A DNA stretch of 64,000 nt from Streptomyces sp. TS71-3. Its GTDB lineage: Bacteria > Actinomycetota > Actinomycetes > Streptomycetales > Streptomycetaceae. Shown here piece by piece: positions 1 through 9,132 of this stretch. The translations under genes were made by a program, and so were the position numbers. The notes beneath the pieces were generated by a model. It searched no databases. It had not been told where the DNA came from and worked only from the letters and a program-made list of their open reading frames with translations. Every line of letters starts with the position of its first letter. Positions within the stretch are counted from its first letter, which is position 1. The stretch is from NCBI RefSeq assembly GCF_018327685.1, contig NZ_BNEL01000001.1, forward strand, positions 1,302,001 through 1,366,000. Direction: 5' to 3'.

Positions 1-2077
1 CCGACGAGCCATGCGGGCGCTTCAACCGGTCGCCGTTCGCCTGCCCCGGAATCCTGCCGGTGAGGGGCCGTTCCGCCATGGGCCCCTGCCGGTCGGTAGG
101 GGACTGCGCCTGCGTCTTGACGAGTGTGGCCGATATGCGCACCTCGGCCCGTACCCCGCTGCGGCCCGGTGGAGAGCTGAACCTGACGGTGATGCCGTGC
201 CGGGTGGCCAGCCGACCGACCACGAGCAGTCCCAGCTGCCGGGACGCGGGGGCGTCAGCGGAGCCGGGCGTCGCCACGCGCTGGTTGGCCATGGCGAGGT
301 CGCTCTCGCTCATCCCGATTCCCTCGTCCTGGATCTCCAGCAGCACCGAGCCGTCGTGCTCCCATCCGCCGCCGATGACCACCTGGGTGTGCGGCGGCGA
401 GAACGCGGTGGCGTTGTCCAGCAACTCGGCGACGAGCCGCCCCAGGTCGCCGGCCGCGTACCCGGTCACGTCGACGGGAGGCGTCGGGTGGACGAGCACG
501 CGCTGGTAGCGCTCGATCTCGGAGACGGAGCTCCGCAGCACCGTGTCCAGCGACACACGCTGGCGGGACGAGCGCAGCAGCGTGCTGCCGCACAGCACCA
601 TCATGTTCTCGTTGTTGCGCCGCATACGGGTTGCCAGGTGGTCGAGTGTGAAGAGGCTGGCCAGCTGGTCCGGGTCCTCCTCGCGCCGTTCGAGCTGCTC
701 CATCAGCAGCAGCAGGCGGTCCACCAGGCTCTGGCTGCGCCGGGAGAGGTTGACGAGGGTGTTCCTGAGGTCACCGCGCAGGCCGGCCTGCTCCGCCGCC
801 AGGCGCACGGCCTGGGAGTGCACCGTGTCGAAGGCCCTGGCGAGCTGGCCGAACTCCTCCGTGGTGTGCACCGGCACGACGTCCACCTCGGCGTTCGTCG
901 TCTGCCCCTCGCGCATGCTCATGACCGCGGCGGGCAGCCGGTGCTCCGCCACGTCGAGTGCCGTCGTCCGCAGGACGGTCAGCGACCGCAGCAGGTGCCG
1001 GCCGATCGCGAGGCCGATGGCGAAGGCGAGCAGCAGCACCGCGAAGACGAGCACGGACGCCATGCCCGCGCGGTCGCTGGCCTGGTCCTGCAACTGGGCC
1101 GAGGTGGTGCGCAACGAGCGGGTGAGGTCGTCCCCCACCTTGTCGAGGAGCATTCCGGTGTCTTCCGAGGCGTGGTTCCACTTCTCGACCTGGAGCGGCA
1201 GCGAGGTGGTGCCGACCTGCTGTGCGGCCGCCCCGGGGGTCATGGCCAGCGCCTTGTTCACCGTCCGCTCGCGCCAGTCGACGGACGGCCCAGTGACCGT
1301 CCGCTGGTAGTCTTTCAGCTCCTCGGGGGCGGCCACGGTCCGGAAGTCGCCGAGGCCGTCCCGCATGCGGATGTCGGACTCCTGGAGATCCCTCAGGAGC
1401 GCCGGGGTCATCGAGTGGCCCGGGCTGGCCGCCTGCAGCACGATCACGTGCTGGAGGTGGACCTGCTCCACGATCGCCTCCAGGTCGTACAACGTCGTTG
1501 CCGACCTGGAGAGCTGGGGAACGCTGAAGGGGCTGAAGAGCGCCTGGTCCAGGTTGAGCACGCCCGTGATGATCGTGCTGTAGTCGCTGAGCGCGGTCCA
1601 GGAGGCGATGTGCCCGGACGCCACCTGCGCGCGCAGAGCGGGCAGGCGGGTCAGGAGGTGGGCGGCGTCCCGATAGCGGTTCGCCGCGACACCGTGGAGG
1701 GAGACCTCCCGGTTCCTGGTGCTCGTGACGGCCTTTCGGGCGCTGTCGACGCGGCTCGTCTGCATCCGCAGATCGGATGGTTCAAGGTGAACGCTGTCGC
1801 CCAGCCGCTCGACGGACATGGTGCGTTCCATCTGGAGGGTGTCCAGCAGGGTCCGCAGCTCGCTACGCATCTTGACCAGATGCTGCATGTCCGAGAAGGA
1901 GTTGGCCTGCTTGACGTCTCCCCGGATCTGGACGACGCCCAGGCCGACGGCGAGCACGGCCGGCACCATCAGCACCGCCCCGAGCTTCACCAGCAGCCGC
2001 CAGTTCCGCCACTGCACGAGCGGGGCCCACCGCGATGGCCGGACCGGCCGCATGGCCGCGTGCCTCGCCGCGGTCAC
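1..2077 (-). CDS. Sensor histidine kinase with nitrate/nitrite-sensing (NIT) type domain, CvnA-like, 3' end outside window
   Basis: Membrane sensor kinase, read from a GTG at 2077; the C-terminus lies beyond base 1. The start follows GGAG by about 8 bases, and a TGA lies 11 codons upstream in frame. By direct translation: a short cytoplasmic N-terminus, a membrane segment (about residues 28-46), a long helical extracytoplasmic part typical of NIT domains, a second membrane segment near residue 330, a HAMP-like stretch, then a dimerisation segment containing LDHLATRMRRNNENMM (about residue 480) and an ATPase N-box with DNATAFSPP at residue 554, followed by DEGIGM. This architecture is that of the Streptomyces ATP-binding kinases heading conservons. 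Roadblock, DUF742 and GTPase genes would be expected just left of the window but cannot be seen. The ligand is unknown. Confidence 0.85.
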   Translation of the reverse strand, partial: MTAARHAAMRPVRPSRWAPLVQWRNWRLLVKLGAVLMVPAVLAVGLGVVQIRGDVKQANSFSDMQHLVKMRSELRTLLDTLQMERTMSVERLGDSVHLEPSDLRMQTSRVDSARKAVTSTRNREVSLHGVAANRYRDAAHLLTRLPALRAQVASGHIASWTALSDYSTIITGVLNLDQALFSPFSVPQLSRSATTLYDLEAIVEQVHLQHVIVLQAASPGHSMTPALLRDLQESDIRMRDGLGDFRTVAAPEELKDYQRTVTGPSVDWRERTVNKALAMTPGAAAQQVGTTSLPLQVEKWNHASEDTGMLLDKVGDDLTRSLRTTSAQLQDQASDRAGMASVLVFAVLLLAFAIGLAIGRHLLRSLTVLRTTALDVAEHRLPAAVMSMREGQTTNAEVDVVPVHTTEEFGQLARAFDTVHSQAVRLAAEQAGLRGDLRNTLVNLSRRSQSLVDRLLLLMEQLERREEDPDQLASLFTLDHLATRMRRNNENMMVLCGSTLLRSSRQRVSLDTVLRSSVSEIERYQRVLVHPTPPVDVTGYAAGDLGRLVAELLDNATAFSPPHTQVVIGGGWEHDGSVLLEIQDEGIGMSESDLAMANQRVATPGSADAPASRQLGLLVVGRLATRHGITVRFSSPPGRSGVRAEVRISATLVKTQAQSPTDRQGPMAERPLTGRIPGQANGDRLKRPHGSS

Positions 2078-2240
2078 GAGCTGAGCTCCGCAGTCGGAAC
2101 GGTTTGCTCACAGGGACCTATCACGGTGGCGTTTCTCCTGGGTTTCCCCTGAACAGGACGTGGAATGTCCGGCGGCAAAGGGCGATGCCGGCGAGGTGGA
2201 GCGAACTACCCGCGGTCACGCCACGTGGGCGAACCTAGGA

Positions 2241-2256
2241 GCGGGCATATGCCCGC
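2241..2256. promoter_or_regulatory. 16-bp perfect palindrome, possible operator
   Basis: GCGGGCATATGCCCGC is self-complementary over 16 bases. It lies about 165 bases upstream of the kinase start at 2077 and has no T-tract, so an operator is more likely than a terminator. The binding protein is unknown. Confidence 0.35.
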
Positions 2257-2734
2257 GCCCTCGTCCCCCTGGGCCGGCCGGTGGGGGAGCATCTCAGGAA
2301 TGCTAAGGGAAGGCCCAGGCAAGGGGGCGGGGGGGACCAGGCAACGCGGGGAGTACGTGCCGGAAAATCCATTGATTGCTCCACCTCCCCCTCTCGGGCT
2401 CGACCCGATCCGGCTGGTTATGTGCCTGCCCGTCAAGCTCTGGGTTGCGCGGATGAGTTTAGGGCAGCTAACGGGACGGTAACAAGCCGATCCCCGGCTC
2501 CACCTGAGCGGTGGCGGGCAATCCCGCAGTCGCGAGTTCGCTTTTACCGGCGGGCCGAGGAGCGGCACCGCACGCCCACATGTTCGATATGTGTAAACAC
2601 CCAACCAGCGGCGGATCAAGCCTCTTTAAACTCCTGACCGCATGGCGGCCGAGGGGTGTGCGGCGCAGTGCCCGGAGGCGCCTCGAGGGAATCGTGTAGG
2701 TTCTGTGTGTATCCGGTGGGGGAGGGGGTGTTGT

Positions 2735-2762
2735 TTGACGGCGTGGGCCGCCTCACTACACT
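2735..2762 (+). promoter_or_regulatory. Candidate sigma-70-type promoter for the DUF485/symporter operon
   Basis: TTGACG (2735-2740) and TACACT (2757-2762) are separated by 16 bases, close to the consensus for the main vegetative sigma factor. The predicted start of transcription would leave a leader of about 110 bases before the GTG at 2877. Confidence 0.45.
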
Positions 2763-2876
2763 TTCCACGGCTCAACGGGCCACGGCTCACCCTTCCCGGC
2801 TCTCGCCACCGGAGCACCGGTCGGCCTTCCTGCCCGAACATCCGGGAGGGGAACCCGAATACCCCAGGAGGGGAAA

Positions 2877-3323
2877 GTGACCAAACCGGCGTGGTCGCCC
2901 ACCGTCGAAACTTCCGAGCGGTCTGCCGGCCGGGAGTTCATGGACCCGCGCGGTGAACGGCAGTTCACGGACCTGCGTGGTGAGGGGCGGTTCACGGACC
3001 CCCGCGACGAGGCCGGGCCCGACTACGAGGCGATTCGGAACAGCCCGGATTTCGTGCGGCTGCGCAGAAGGCTGCGGCTGTTCGTCTTTCCGATGAGCCT
3101 GCTCTTCTTCTTCTGGTACATGACGTTCGCTCTGCTGTCCGCCTACGCCCACACGTTCATGAGCCACAAGCTGGTGGGCGAAATCAACACCGGCACGGTC
3201 CTGGGCCTGATGCAGTTCGTGACCACCCTCGCGATCGTCATGGCGTACCAGCGATTCGCCCGGAAGAGGATCGATCCGCAGGTGGACAGGATCAACGAAC
3301 TGGCGGGAGCCGGCAGTAAATGA
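2877..3323 (+). CDS. DUF485 domain membrane protein
   Basis: 148-residue small membrane protein of the DUF485 (YjcH-like) family, usually encoded directly before an acetate-type sodium/solute symporter. The GTG start is preceded by AGGAGGGG at 2866-2873. The N-terminal 55 residues are hydrophilic and carry three 9-residue imperfect repeats (residues 19-45, consensus RxFTDPRGE). The DUF485 part follows, with LRRRLRLFVFPMSLLFFFWY and a second hydrophobic helix (GLMQFVTTLAIVMAYQRFA). Its stop overlaps the symporter start (ATGA), so the two are translationally coupled. DUF485 proteins are thought to assist the symporter, but the mechanism is not established. Confidence 0.9.
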   Translation: MTKPAWSPTVETSERSAGREFMDPRGERQFTDLRGEGRFTDPRDEAGPDYEAIRNSPDFVRLRRRLRLFVFPMSLLFFFWYMTFALLSAYAHTFMSHKLVGEINTGTVLGLMQFVTTLAIVMAYQRFARKRIDPQVDRINELAGAGSK

Positions 3324-4915
3324 CATCGCAGCTCGCGGCTCCGGCCGCCGGTAGCCCCACGCTCAATCTGAGCGTGTTCCTGGTGTTCGTCTTCATCACC
3401 CTGTTCATCGTCTACAAGGCCACCACCAGAAACCAGACGACGTCCGACTACTACGCCGCGGGCAGCGCCTTCACCGGTCTGCAGAACGGCGTCGCGATGT
3501 CCGGCGACTTCCTCTCCGCCGCTTCCTTCCTCGGTATTTCCGGGGCCATCGCGGTCCATGGCTACGACGGGTTCCTCTACTCCGTCGGATGGGTCGTCGC
3601 CTGGCTGGTCGCCCTCCTGCTCATCGGCGAGAGGCTGCGCAACACCGGGCGCTTCACCATGGGCGACGTGATGGCCTTCCGCATGAGGCAGCGCCCGGTG
3701 CGGGCCGCGGCGGCCAACGCCACCCTGGTGATCACGTTCTTCTACATGCTCGCCCAGATGGCCGGCGCCGGCGGGCTGATCGCCCTGCTGCTGGACGTGC
3801 ACACCAGGGCCGGGCAGGCGCTTCTCATCACGGGCGTGGGAATCGTCATGGTCTTCTACGTCCTGGTGGGCGGGATGAAGGGCACCACCTGGGTGCAGAT
3901 CATCAAGGCCAGCCTGCTGCTGGTGAGCGTGACCTTCATGACGGTCTTCCTCATCGGCAAGTTCGGATTCAACCTCTCCTCGCTCCTGGAACAGGCCACC
4001 CAGCACAGCCCGTTGGGCGAGAAGCTGCTCCAGCCGGGCAGCTCCTACGGCGCGACCTCGATCAGCCGGCTCGACTTCGTCTCGCTGGCCCTGTCGCTGG
4101 TCCTCGGCACCTCCAGCCTGCCGCACGTGCTGATGCGCTTCTACACCGTGCCCACCGCCAAGGAGGCACGCAGCTCGGTGGTGTGGTGCTCCTGGTCGAT
4201 GGTCACGTTCTACCTGGCGATCCTGATCGTCGGGTACAGCGCCACGGCCCTGGTCGGCTCCGACGCCATCGTCCACGCACCGGGCGGGGAGAACTCCGCG
4301 GCGCCCCTGCTCGCCTTCCACATCGGTGGAGTGGTGCTCCTGGGGATCGTCTCGGCGGTGGCCTTCGCGACGATCCTCGCGGTGGTGGCCGGGCTGACCC
4401 TGGCGGCCTCGGCCTCGTTCGCCCACGACGTCTACGCCAACGTGATCCGGCGCGGGAAGGCCGATCCCCGCTCCGAGGTACGGGTCGCCCGCCTGACCGC
4501 GATCGCGGTCGGCTTCCTGGCCATCGTCGGAGGCATCGTGGCCGACGGCCAGAACGTCGCCTTCCTCGTGTCGCTGGCCCTGGCGCTCGCCGCGTCCGCC
4601 AACCTGCCGACGATGCTCTACACGCTGTACTGGAAGCGCTTCAACACCTCGGGAACGCTGTGGAGCATCTACGGCGGCCTGGGGTCCTGCCTCGTGCTCA
4701 TCCTCTTCTCGCCGGCGGTCTCGGGCACCTCCACGTCGATCGTCACGGGCGTCGACTTCCACTGGTTCCCGCTCACCAACCCGGGCCTCGTGTCGATTCC
4801 GCTCTCCTTCGTGTGCGGATTCCTCGGCACCGTGTTCAGCAGGCACCCCGGGGACCCGGACAAGCACGCGGAGATGGAAGTGCGTGCGCTGACCGGGATC
4901 GGCGCCGGGTCCTAG
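3320..4915 (+). CDS. Sodium/solute symporter family, acetate/monocarboxylate permease (ActP/MctC-like)
   Basis: 531 residues with about 13 hydrophobic segments, the fold and length of the SSS family. The segment TTSDYYAAGSAFTGLQNGVAMSG near residues 35-55 and the early GDFLSAASFLGISG motif are typical of the acetate permease branch, which takes up short monocarboxylates with sodium or protons. The start overlaps the DUF485 stop by 4 bases. An acyl-CoA synthetase follows in the same direction after 243 bases, suggesting uptake then CoA activation of small carboxylates. Acetate, propionate or pyruvate are all possible; sequence alone does not decide. Confidence 0.9.
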   Translation: MTSQLAAPAAGSPTLNLSVFLVFVFITLFIVYKATTRNQTTSDYYAAGSAFTGLQNGVAMSGDFLSAASFLGISGAIAVHGYDGFLYSVGWVVAWLVALLLIGERLRNTGRFTMGDVMAFRMRQRPVRAAAANATLVITFFYMLAQMAGAGGLIALLLDVHTRAGQALLITGVGIVMVFYVLVGGMKGTTWVQIIKASLLLVSVTFMTVFLIGKFGFNLSSLLEQATQHSPLGEKLLQPGSSYGATSISRLDFVSLALSLVLGTSSLPHVLMRFYTVPTAKEARSSVVWCSWSMVTFYLAILIVGYSATALVGSDAIVHAPGGENSAAPLLAFHIGGVVLLGIVSAVAFATILAVVAGLTLAASASFAHDVYANVIRRGKADPRSEVRVARLTAIAVGFLAIVGGIVADGQNVAFLVSLALALAASANLPTMLYTLYWKRFNTSGTLWSIYGGLGSCLVLILFSPAVSGTSTSIVTGVDFHWFPLTNPGLVSIPLSFVCGFLGTVFSRHPGDPDKHAEMEVRALTGIGAGS

Positions 4916-5158
4916 CCGGGCTGCCCGCTCGGGGCCGCCGGCTCGGGGCCGACCGCTGCCGGTCATGGCCGTCGCGGTGGGGCGCTTCGGCCTCTCGTCC
5001 CGTCCGAGGGCTTGACGGGCGGTGCCCCCCGCGTCCTTCCTGAAGGCCTGACGGATGGTGATCCGTGGGGTACGGGGTAGGTGGTGGGCGACGGGCCGGC
5101 CGCTGGACGGCGCCCGGCTCGGGGGCGGCCCCGGACGGAGAGCGAGAGGTTGAGCGCG

Positions 5159-6841
5159 ATGAGTGTGTCTGGCCCGGCCGAGGCGTCGAGCGCGCCCGCG
5201 TTGCTGTCGTACGCGAGCGGAACCTCCACGGTCCCCCTGCTCGGGGACACGATCGGGGCGAACCTGGACAGGACGGCCGCGCGGGTGGGCGACCACGAGG
5301 CGCTGGTCGAGTGCGCCACCGGCCGGCGCTGGAGCTATCCGCGGCTGGTCGCCGACGTCGACGCGTGCGCGCTCGGCCTGGACGCGCTCGGCGTGGGCAA
5401 GGGGGACCGGGTCGGCATCTGGGCGCCGAACTGCGCCGAGTGGGCCTTCGTCCAGTACGGGACGGCCAAGCTCGGCGCGATCATGGTCAACATCAACCCG
5501 GCCTACCGCACGCACGAGCTGGCGTACGTGCTGGGGCAGGCGGGCATCTCGGTGCTGGTCAGCGCGCCGTCGTTCAAGACCGGCGACTACCGCGCGATGG
5601 TCGCCGAGGTGCGCGGCGACTGCCCCGAGCTGCGCGAGGTCGTGTTCGTCGGCGACCCCGAGTGGGAGCGGCTGATGGAGACCGGCCGCGCCGGCGACCG
5701 CGGCCTGCTGGCCCGGCGCGAGCAGGAGCTGTCAGCCGACGACCCGATCAACATCCAGTACACGTCCGGGACCACCGGCTTCCCGAAGGGCGCCACGCTC
5801 ACCCATCACAACCTCCTCAACAACGGCTTCTTCGTCGGCGAGGGCTGCTCCTACACCGAGGCCGACCGGGTGTGCATACCGGTGCCCTACTACCACTGCT
5901 TCGGCATGGGCATGGGCAACCTGGCCTGCACCTCGCACGGCGCGACGGCGGTCATCCCGGCCCCCGGCTTCGACCCGGCCGCCACCCTCCGGGCGGTGCA
6001 GGAGGAGCGCTGCACCTCGCTGTACGGGGTGCCCACGATGTTCATCGCCGAGCTGGGCCTGCCGGACTTCTCCGACTACGACCTCTCCTCCCTGCGCACG
6101 GGGATCATGGCCGGATCGCCCTGCCCCGTGGAGGTGATGAACCGGGTCGTGCGGGAGATGGGCATGACCGAGGTGGCCATCTGCTACGGCATGACCGAGA
6201 CCTCGCCGGTCTCGACGCAGACCGGTGCGGACGACTCCCTCGCCCGGCGCACCTCCACCGTCGGCCGGGTGCACCCGCACCTGGAGGTCAAGGTCGTCGA
6301 CCCGGCGACCGGGCTGACCGCCCCGCGCGGGACGCCGGGCGAACTCTGCACCCGCGGCTACTCGGTGATGCGCGGCTACTGGAACGAGCCGGACAGGACC
6401 GCCGAGGTCATCGACGCCGCGCGCTGGATGCACACCGGCGACCTCGCGGTGATGGACGACGAGGGCTACGTCAACATCGTCGGCCGGATCAAGGACATGG
6501 TCATCCGGGGCGGGGAGAACGTCTATCCCCGGGAGATCGAGGAGTTCCTCCACACGCACCCCGACATCGTCGACGCCCAGGTGATCGGGGTGCCGGACGA
6601 GCGGTACGGCGAGGAGCTGATGGCCTGGGTGCGGCTGCGACCGGGCGCCGAGCCGCTGACGGCCGCCTCGCTGAGCGAGTTCTGCCGCGGCAAGCTGGCG
6701 CACTACAAGATCCCGCGGTACGTGAAGGTCGTCGACGACTTCCCGATGACCGTCACCGGCAAGATCCGCAAGGTCGAGATGCGCCAGGTGTCCGTCGAGG
6801 AACTCGGGCTCCAGGCGGTAGCGGCGATCCGCAACGCGTGA
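5159..6841 (+). CDS. AMP-binding acyl-CoA synthetase (FadD-like)
   Basis: 560-residue adenylate-forming enzyme that activates a carboxylic acid with ATP and CoA. All core motifs are visible: the phosphate loop [17 protein letters not shown], the HTGD aspartate, [16 protein letters not shown] at the hinge and the catalytic-lysine motif TGKIRK near the C-terminus. ATG at 5159 is chosen because GAGAGG lies about 9 bases upstream; longer in-frame GTG starts lack a binding site. Medium- or long-chain fatty acids are the usual substrates of close relatives. A MITE lies 143 bases after the stop. Confidence 0.9.
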   Translation: MSVSGPAEASSAPALLSYASGTSTVPLLGDTIGANLDRTAARVGDHEALVECATGRRWSYPRLVADVDACALGLDALGVGKGDRVGIWAPNCAEWAFVQYGTAKLGAIMVNINPAYRTHELAYVLGQAGISVLVSAPSFKTGDYRAMVAEVRGDCPELREVVFVGDPEWERLMETGRAGDRGLLARREQELSADDPINIQYTSGTTGFPKGATLTHHNLLNNGFFVGEGCSYTEADRVCIPVPYYHCFGMGMGNLACTSHGATAVIPAPGFDPAATLRAVQEERCTSLYGVPTMFIAELGLPDFSDYDLSSLRTGIMAGSPCPVEVMNRVVREMGMTEVAICYGMTETSPVSTQTGADDSLARRTSTVGRVHPHLEVKVVDPATGLTAPRGTPGELCTRGYSVMRGYWNEPDRTAEVIDAARWMHTGDLAVMDDEGYVNIVGRIKDMVIRGGENVYPREIEEFLHTHPDIVDAQVIGVPDERYGEELMAWVRLRPGAEPLTAASLSEFCRGKLAHYKIPRYVKVVDDFPMTVTGKIRKVEMRQVSVEELGLQAVAAIRNA

Positions 6842-6984
6842 GGTCCGGGCGGGCGGCGAGGCGCGGGGTCGCGCGGGCCGGGTGGCGCGGTCCGCGAGGC
6901 GTGGGGGCTGCGCCGGGCGTGGGCGTAGAGCTGAGCGGAGTGCTCGGCGCCGAGCCGGAAGCCCGTCGTTCTCACCTCGGCTAA

Positions 6985-7251
6985 GGGGTCCTTGCACTGT
7001 GCCCGCCCGGCTCGCGCGGCCTGGCACCGCACCTCGCCGCGTTGCCGAAAAAGCCCTGGTAGCTCCTCCCCCACTCTCGGCTTCGCTCGCGCGGGGGGAC
7101 CCCCATCGAGGACTCTCCGGCGCCTTGCGATGCTCCCCCACAGCCTGAAGGGCGTGGGTGGGGGTACCTCCCACGCCCGTTCAGGGCAGTGGGGAGTGCC
7201 CCCAGCACCAGACCGCGCGACCTGATCGGACGCTCATAGTGCAAGGACCCC
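6985..7251 (+). mobile_element. MITE, 267 bp, family A (GGGGTCCTTGCAC ends)
   Basis: The ends are inverted repeats of about 17 bases starting GGGGTCCTTGCACT, with one mismatch (GTG versus ATG). The element is flanked by TAA direct repeats (6982-6984 and 7252-7254); counting one end base differently gives CTAA, a YTAR target as used by IS5-family IS427-group elements. It has no coding capacity. A second copy in opposite orientation lies at 26441-26638. This copy is longer because a hairpin module (7133-7196) is inserted where the other copy has only a few bases. It is presumably moved by a transposase encoded elsewhere. Confidence 0.8.
7133..7196. repeat. Nested palindromic hairpin module in the MITE
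   Basis: About 64 bases form a long imperfect hairpin from CTCCCCCA... to ...TGGGGAG, centred on GGGGGTACCTCCC. Nearly the same module sits at 15824-15890 inside a MITE with entirely different ends, so it behaves as a separate dispersed repeat. Confidence 0.7.
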
Positions 7252-7344
7252 TAAGGACGGATCCGGGCCACGCTCCGGCGAGGTGCGGCGCCGGCTCGGG
7301 CCCGGCTTCCCCGCAGGCGCGGCACACCGGCGCCGCTCGGCCCG

Positions 7345-8262
7345 TCAGCCCTCAGTCCGTCCGGGGCGCGGGGATCGGGAGTGGCGGATGCCTGCCTCGT
7401 ACGTCTCCTTCAGATGGTGCAGAGTCCCGTCGAAGTGACGTGCCGCGTAGCTGGCATAGAGGATGTCGATCAGCAGGAGCTGTCCCCATTTGGAGGTGAC
7501 GGACTCCCCGTACAACCCCTCTCCGGGGAGGTTCGAGGTGTACAGCGGGACGTCGCTGAGCTGGGCGACAGGACTGTCCTCGGCAGAGGTGATGCCGATG
7601 GAGGGGGCGCCGGTCCGCCGGGCCAGGCGCATCGCCTCGACGATCGAGCTGGACTTGCCGGAGTCGCTGATCCCGATCAGGACGTCCTGCGGGGTCAGGA
7701 TCGTGGCCAGCATGACCTGGACACTCTGATCGCGATAGAGCAGGCACTTCTTGCCGGCCCGGGTGAACCGCAGGACCCCTTCCTCGGCGGCGATGCTGGA
7801 GGCGCCCATGCAGCAGAAGACCACCGTGGCCGCGTCCTGCAACAGGTCCACGGCCCGGCCGAGGGCCTCGCGGCTGACCTGCTGGGCGGTCTGGGCCAGC
7901 GCCTGGCGGCTGCTGCGCTCGATCTTGCCGACGATGGAGGCGGGCTCGTCGCCCCGGAGGATGCCCTCGTAGACGAACCCCTCGCCGACCCGGGCCCCGG
8001 ACGTCCGCGTGGCGAAGGTGGCCTCGGCGAGGCTGACACGGAGCGCGTGGTAGCTGTCCATACCCAGCTCGCGCACGAACCGGGAAACCGTGGACTCGGC
8101 CACGCGGCAGGCCGAGGCGAGCTGCGAGATGGTCATCGCCTGGGCCTGCTGCGGGTGGGCCTGGAGGTGTTCGCCGATGGTGCGCAAGGCGGTCGGTAGG
8201 TAGGGCAGCTTGCTGTTGATGAGGTGCAGCACGTTGCCGGCGTCTTCTGCCGGGACGACCAT
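7345..8262 (-). CDS. MurR/RpiR family transcriptional regulator
   Basis: 305 residues. An N-terminal helix-turn-helix domain (about 1-80, with TISQLASACRVAESTVSRFVRE) is followed by a SIS sugar-phosphate-binding domain (about 130-270, with VVFCCMGASSIAA and GISDSGKSSSIVEAM). RpiR proteins sense phosphosugars and usually control adjacent sugar catabolic genes, most often as repressors. The ATG at 8262 has GGAG 6 bases upstream. It is the last gene of a minus-strand cluster: the 2-hydroxyacid dehydrogenase stop is 18 bases upstream. It is therefore likely the local regulator of the dehydrogenase cluster. Confidence 0.9.
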   Translation of the reverse strand: MVVPAEDAGNVLHLINSKLPYLPTALRTIGEHLQAHPQQAQAMTISQLASACRVAESTVSRFVRELGMDSYHALRVSLAEATFATRTSGARVGEGFVYEGILRGDEPASIVGKIERSSRQALAQTAQQVSREALGRAVDLLQDAATVVFCCMGASSIAAEEGVLRFTRAGKKCLLYRDQSVQVMLATILTPQDVLIGISDSGKSSSIVEAMRLARRTGAPSIGITSAEDSPVAQLSDVPLYTSNLPGEGLYGESVTSKWGQLLLIDILYASYAARHFDGTLHHLKETYEAGIRHSRSPRPGRTEG

Positions 8263-8280
8263 GACTCGCTCCGCGGTGGT

Positions 8281-9132
8281 TCAGGAAGGTGTGGTGAGGA
8301 TCCGTAGCAGATTCTCCACGGCCGCCCAGGTCGCGCGTTCCACGCTCTCCGTGGTGTATCCCCCGACGTGGGGTGTCGTGATCACCCGGGGGTGGCGGAT
8401 CAACTCGTCGGGCGCCGGCGGTTCCCGGTGGTACACGTCCGTGGCGTATCCGCCCAGCCTGGCCTCGCCCAGTGCTTCGAGGACCGCGCCGTCCTCGACG
8501 AGGGCCGATCGGGCGGTGTTCACCAGGTACGCACCCGGCCGCATGGCGGCGACCGCGTCCCGGTCGATCAGGGGGCGTTCGGCGGGCGGGCAATGGAGCG
8601 TCACCGCATCCGACCGGGCGAGCAGGTCCCGCATCGTGGTGTAGGCGAAGTTCCCGGCCGGGGCGAACCCGGGGTCGGGCAGCGCGTCGAAGGCGCGTAC
8701 GGACATGCCGAGCCCGAGCCCGAGCCGGACCACCCGCCGGCCGATCTGCCCGCACCCCACGACTCCGAGGGTGCGCCCGGCCAGCTCACGCCCCTCGATC
8801 CGCTCCCAGCGCTCGGCCTTGAGAGCCGCGTCCTGGGCCGGGACGTGGCGCAGTCCGGCGAGTATCAGGGTGATGGCGAGTTCGGCGACGCCCTGCGCGT
8901 TGGCCCCCGCGGCGGTCTCCACGGCTATCCCCCGCTCCGCGGCGGCGGCCAGGTCGATGGCGTCGACACCGGCGCCGTTGCGGCTGATGACCTTGAGGCT
9001 CCGCGCCGCGGCCAGCACCTCGCGGGTGATCGGTTCGGCCCCCGCCAGGTAGCCGACGCAGGCGGGCAGGAAGCGCACCTGCTCCTCATGGGTGGGCTGG
9101 CGCCCACCTTCATACGGCGCCCCCGACGACAC
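8281..9132 (-). CDS. D-isomer-specific 2-hydroxyacid dehydrogenase (phosphoglycerate dehydrogenase-like), short N-terminus
   Basis: 283-residue NAD-dependent 2-hydroxyacid dehydrogenase. The Rossmann motif GVVGCGQIGRRV, the substrate arginine in NTARSALVEDG, the catalytic glutamate in YHREPP and the histidine in TTPHVGGYT are all present. The N-terminus begins inside the family's first domain (GGRQPTHEEQVRFLP): roughly 35-45 residues, including the first strand, are missing compared with usual lengths of 310-330. The only start is a GTG at 9132 that overlaps the preceding gene's stop by 23 bases. Upstream in this frame there is no family-like sequence. It may be a deletion product and may not fold fully. 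Confidence 0.8.
   Translation of the reverse strand: MSSGAPYEGGRQPTHEEQVRFLPACVGYLAGAEPITREVLAAARSLKVISRNGAGVDAIDLAAAAERGIAVETAAGANAQGVAELAITLILAGLRHVPAQDAALKAERWERIEGRELAGRTLGVVGCGQIGRRVVRLGLGLGMSVRAFDALPDPGFAPAGNFAYTTMRDLLARSDAVTLHCPPAERPLIDRDAVAAMRPGAYLVNTARSALVEDGAVLEALGEARLGGYATDVYHREPPAPDELIRHPRVITTPHVGGYTTESVERATWAAVENLLRILTTPS

Larger units (their letters stand above)
2078..2876. other. Intergenic region of about 800 bases between divergent genes
   Basis: No convincing coding frame on either strand; the open frames here have no recognisable domains and poor codon bias. It holds a perfect palindrome (2241-2256) and a candidate promoter for the downstream transport operon (2735-2762). 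The stretch 2580-2640 is unusually A+T-rich for this genome. Its length suggests long leaders or several regulatory sites for both divergent units. Confidence 0.6.
6842..7344. other. Gene-free stretch of about 500 bases with a MITE
   Basis: Between the acyl-CoA synthetase and the convergent RpiR-type regulator there is no supported gene. The middle is occupied by the MITE at 6985-7251 and its internal hairpin. The flanks are G+C-rich with no clear terminator. Confidence 0.6.

Noticed and set aside
11..2152. Very long plus-strand open frame opposite the sensor kinase
   Set aside because: Antisense shadow of a high-G+C gene; the translation is rich in H, R, G, V and has no domain, while the minus frame has complete kinase motifs.
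2206..2619. 137-codon minus-strand frame in the first long intergenic region
   Set aside because: No domain, atypical codon positions, and overlaps competing frames of equal quality.
3143..5515. 790-codon minus-strand open frame
   Set aside because: Shadow of the DUF485, symporter and acyl-CoA synthetase genes, with no recognisable protein similarity.
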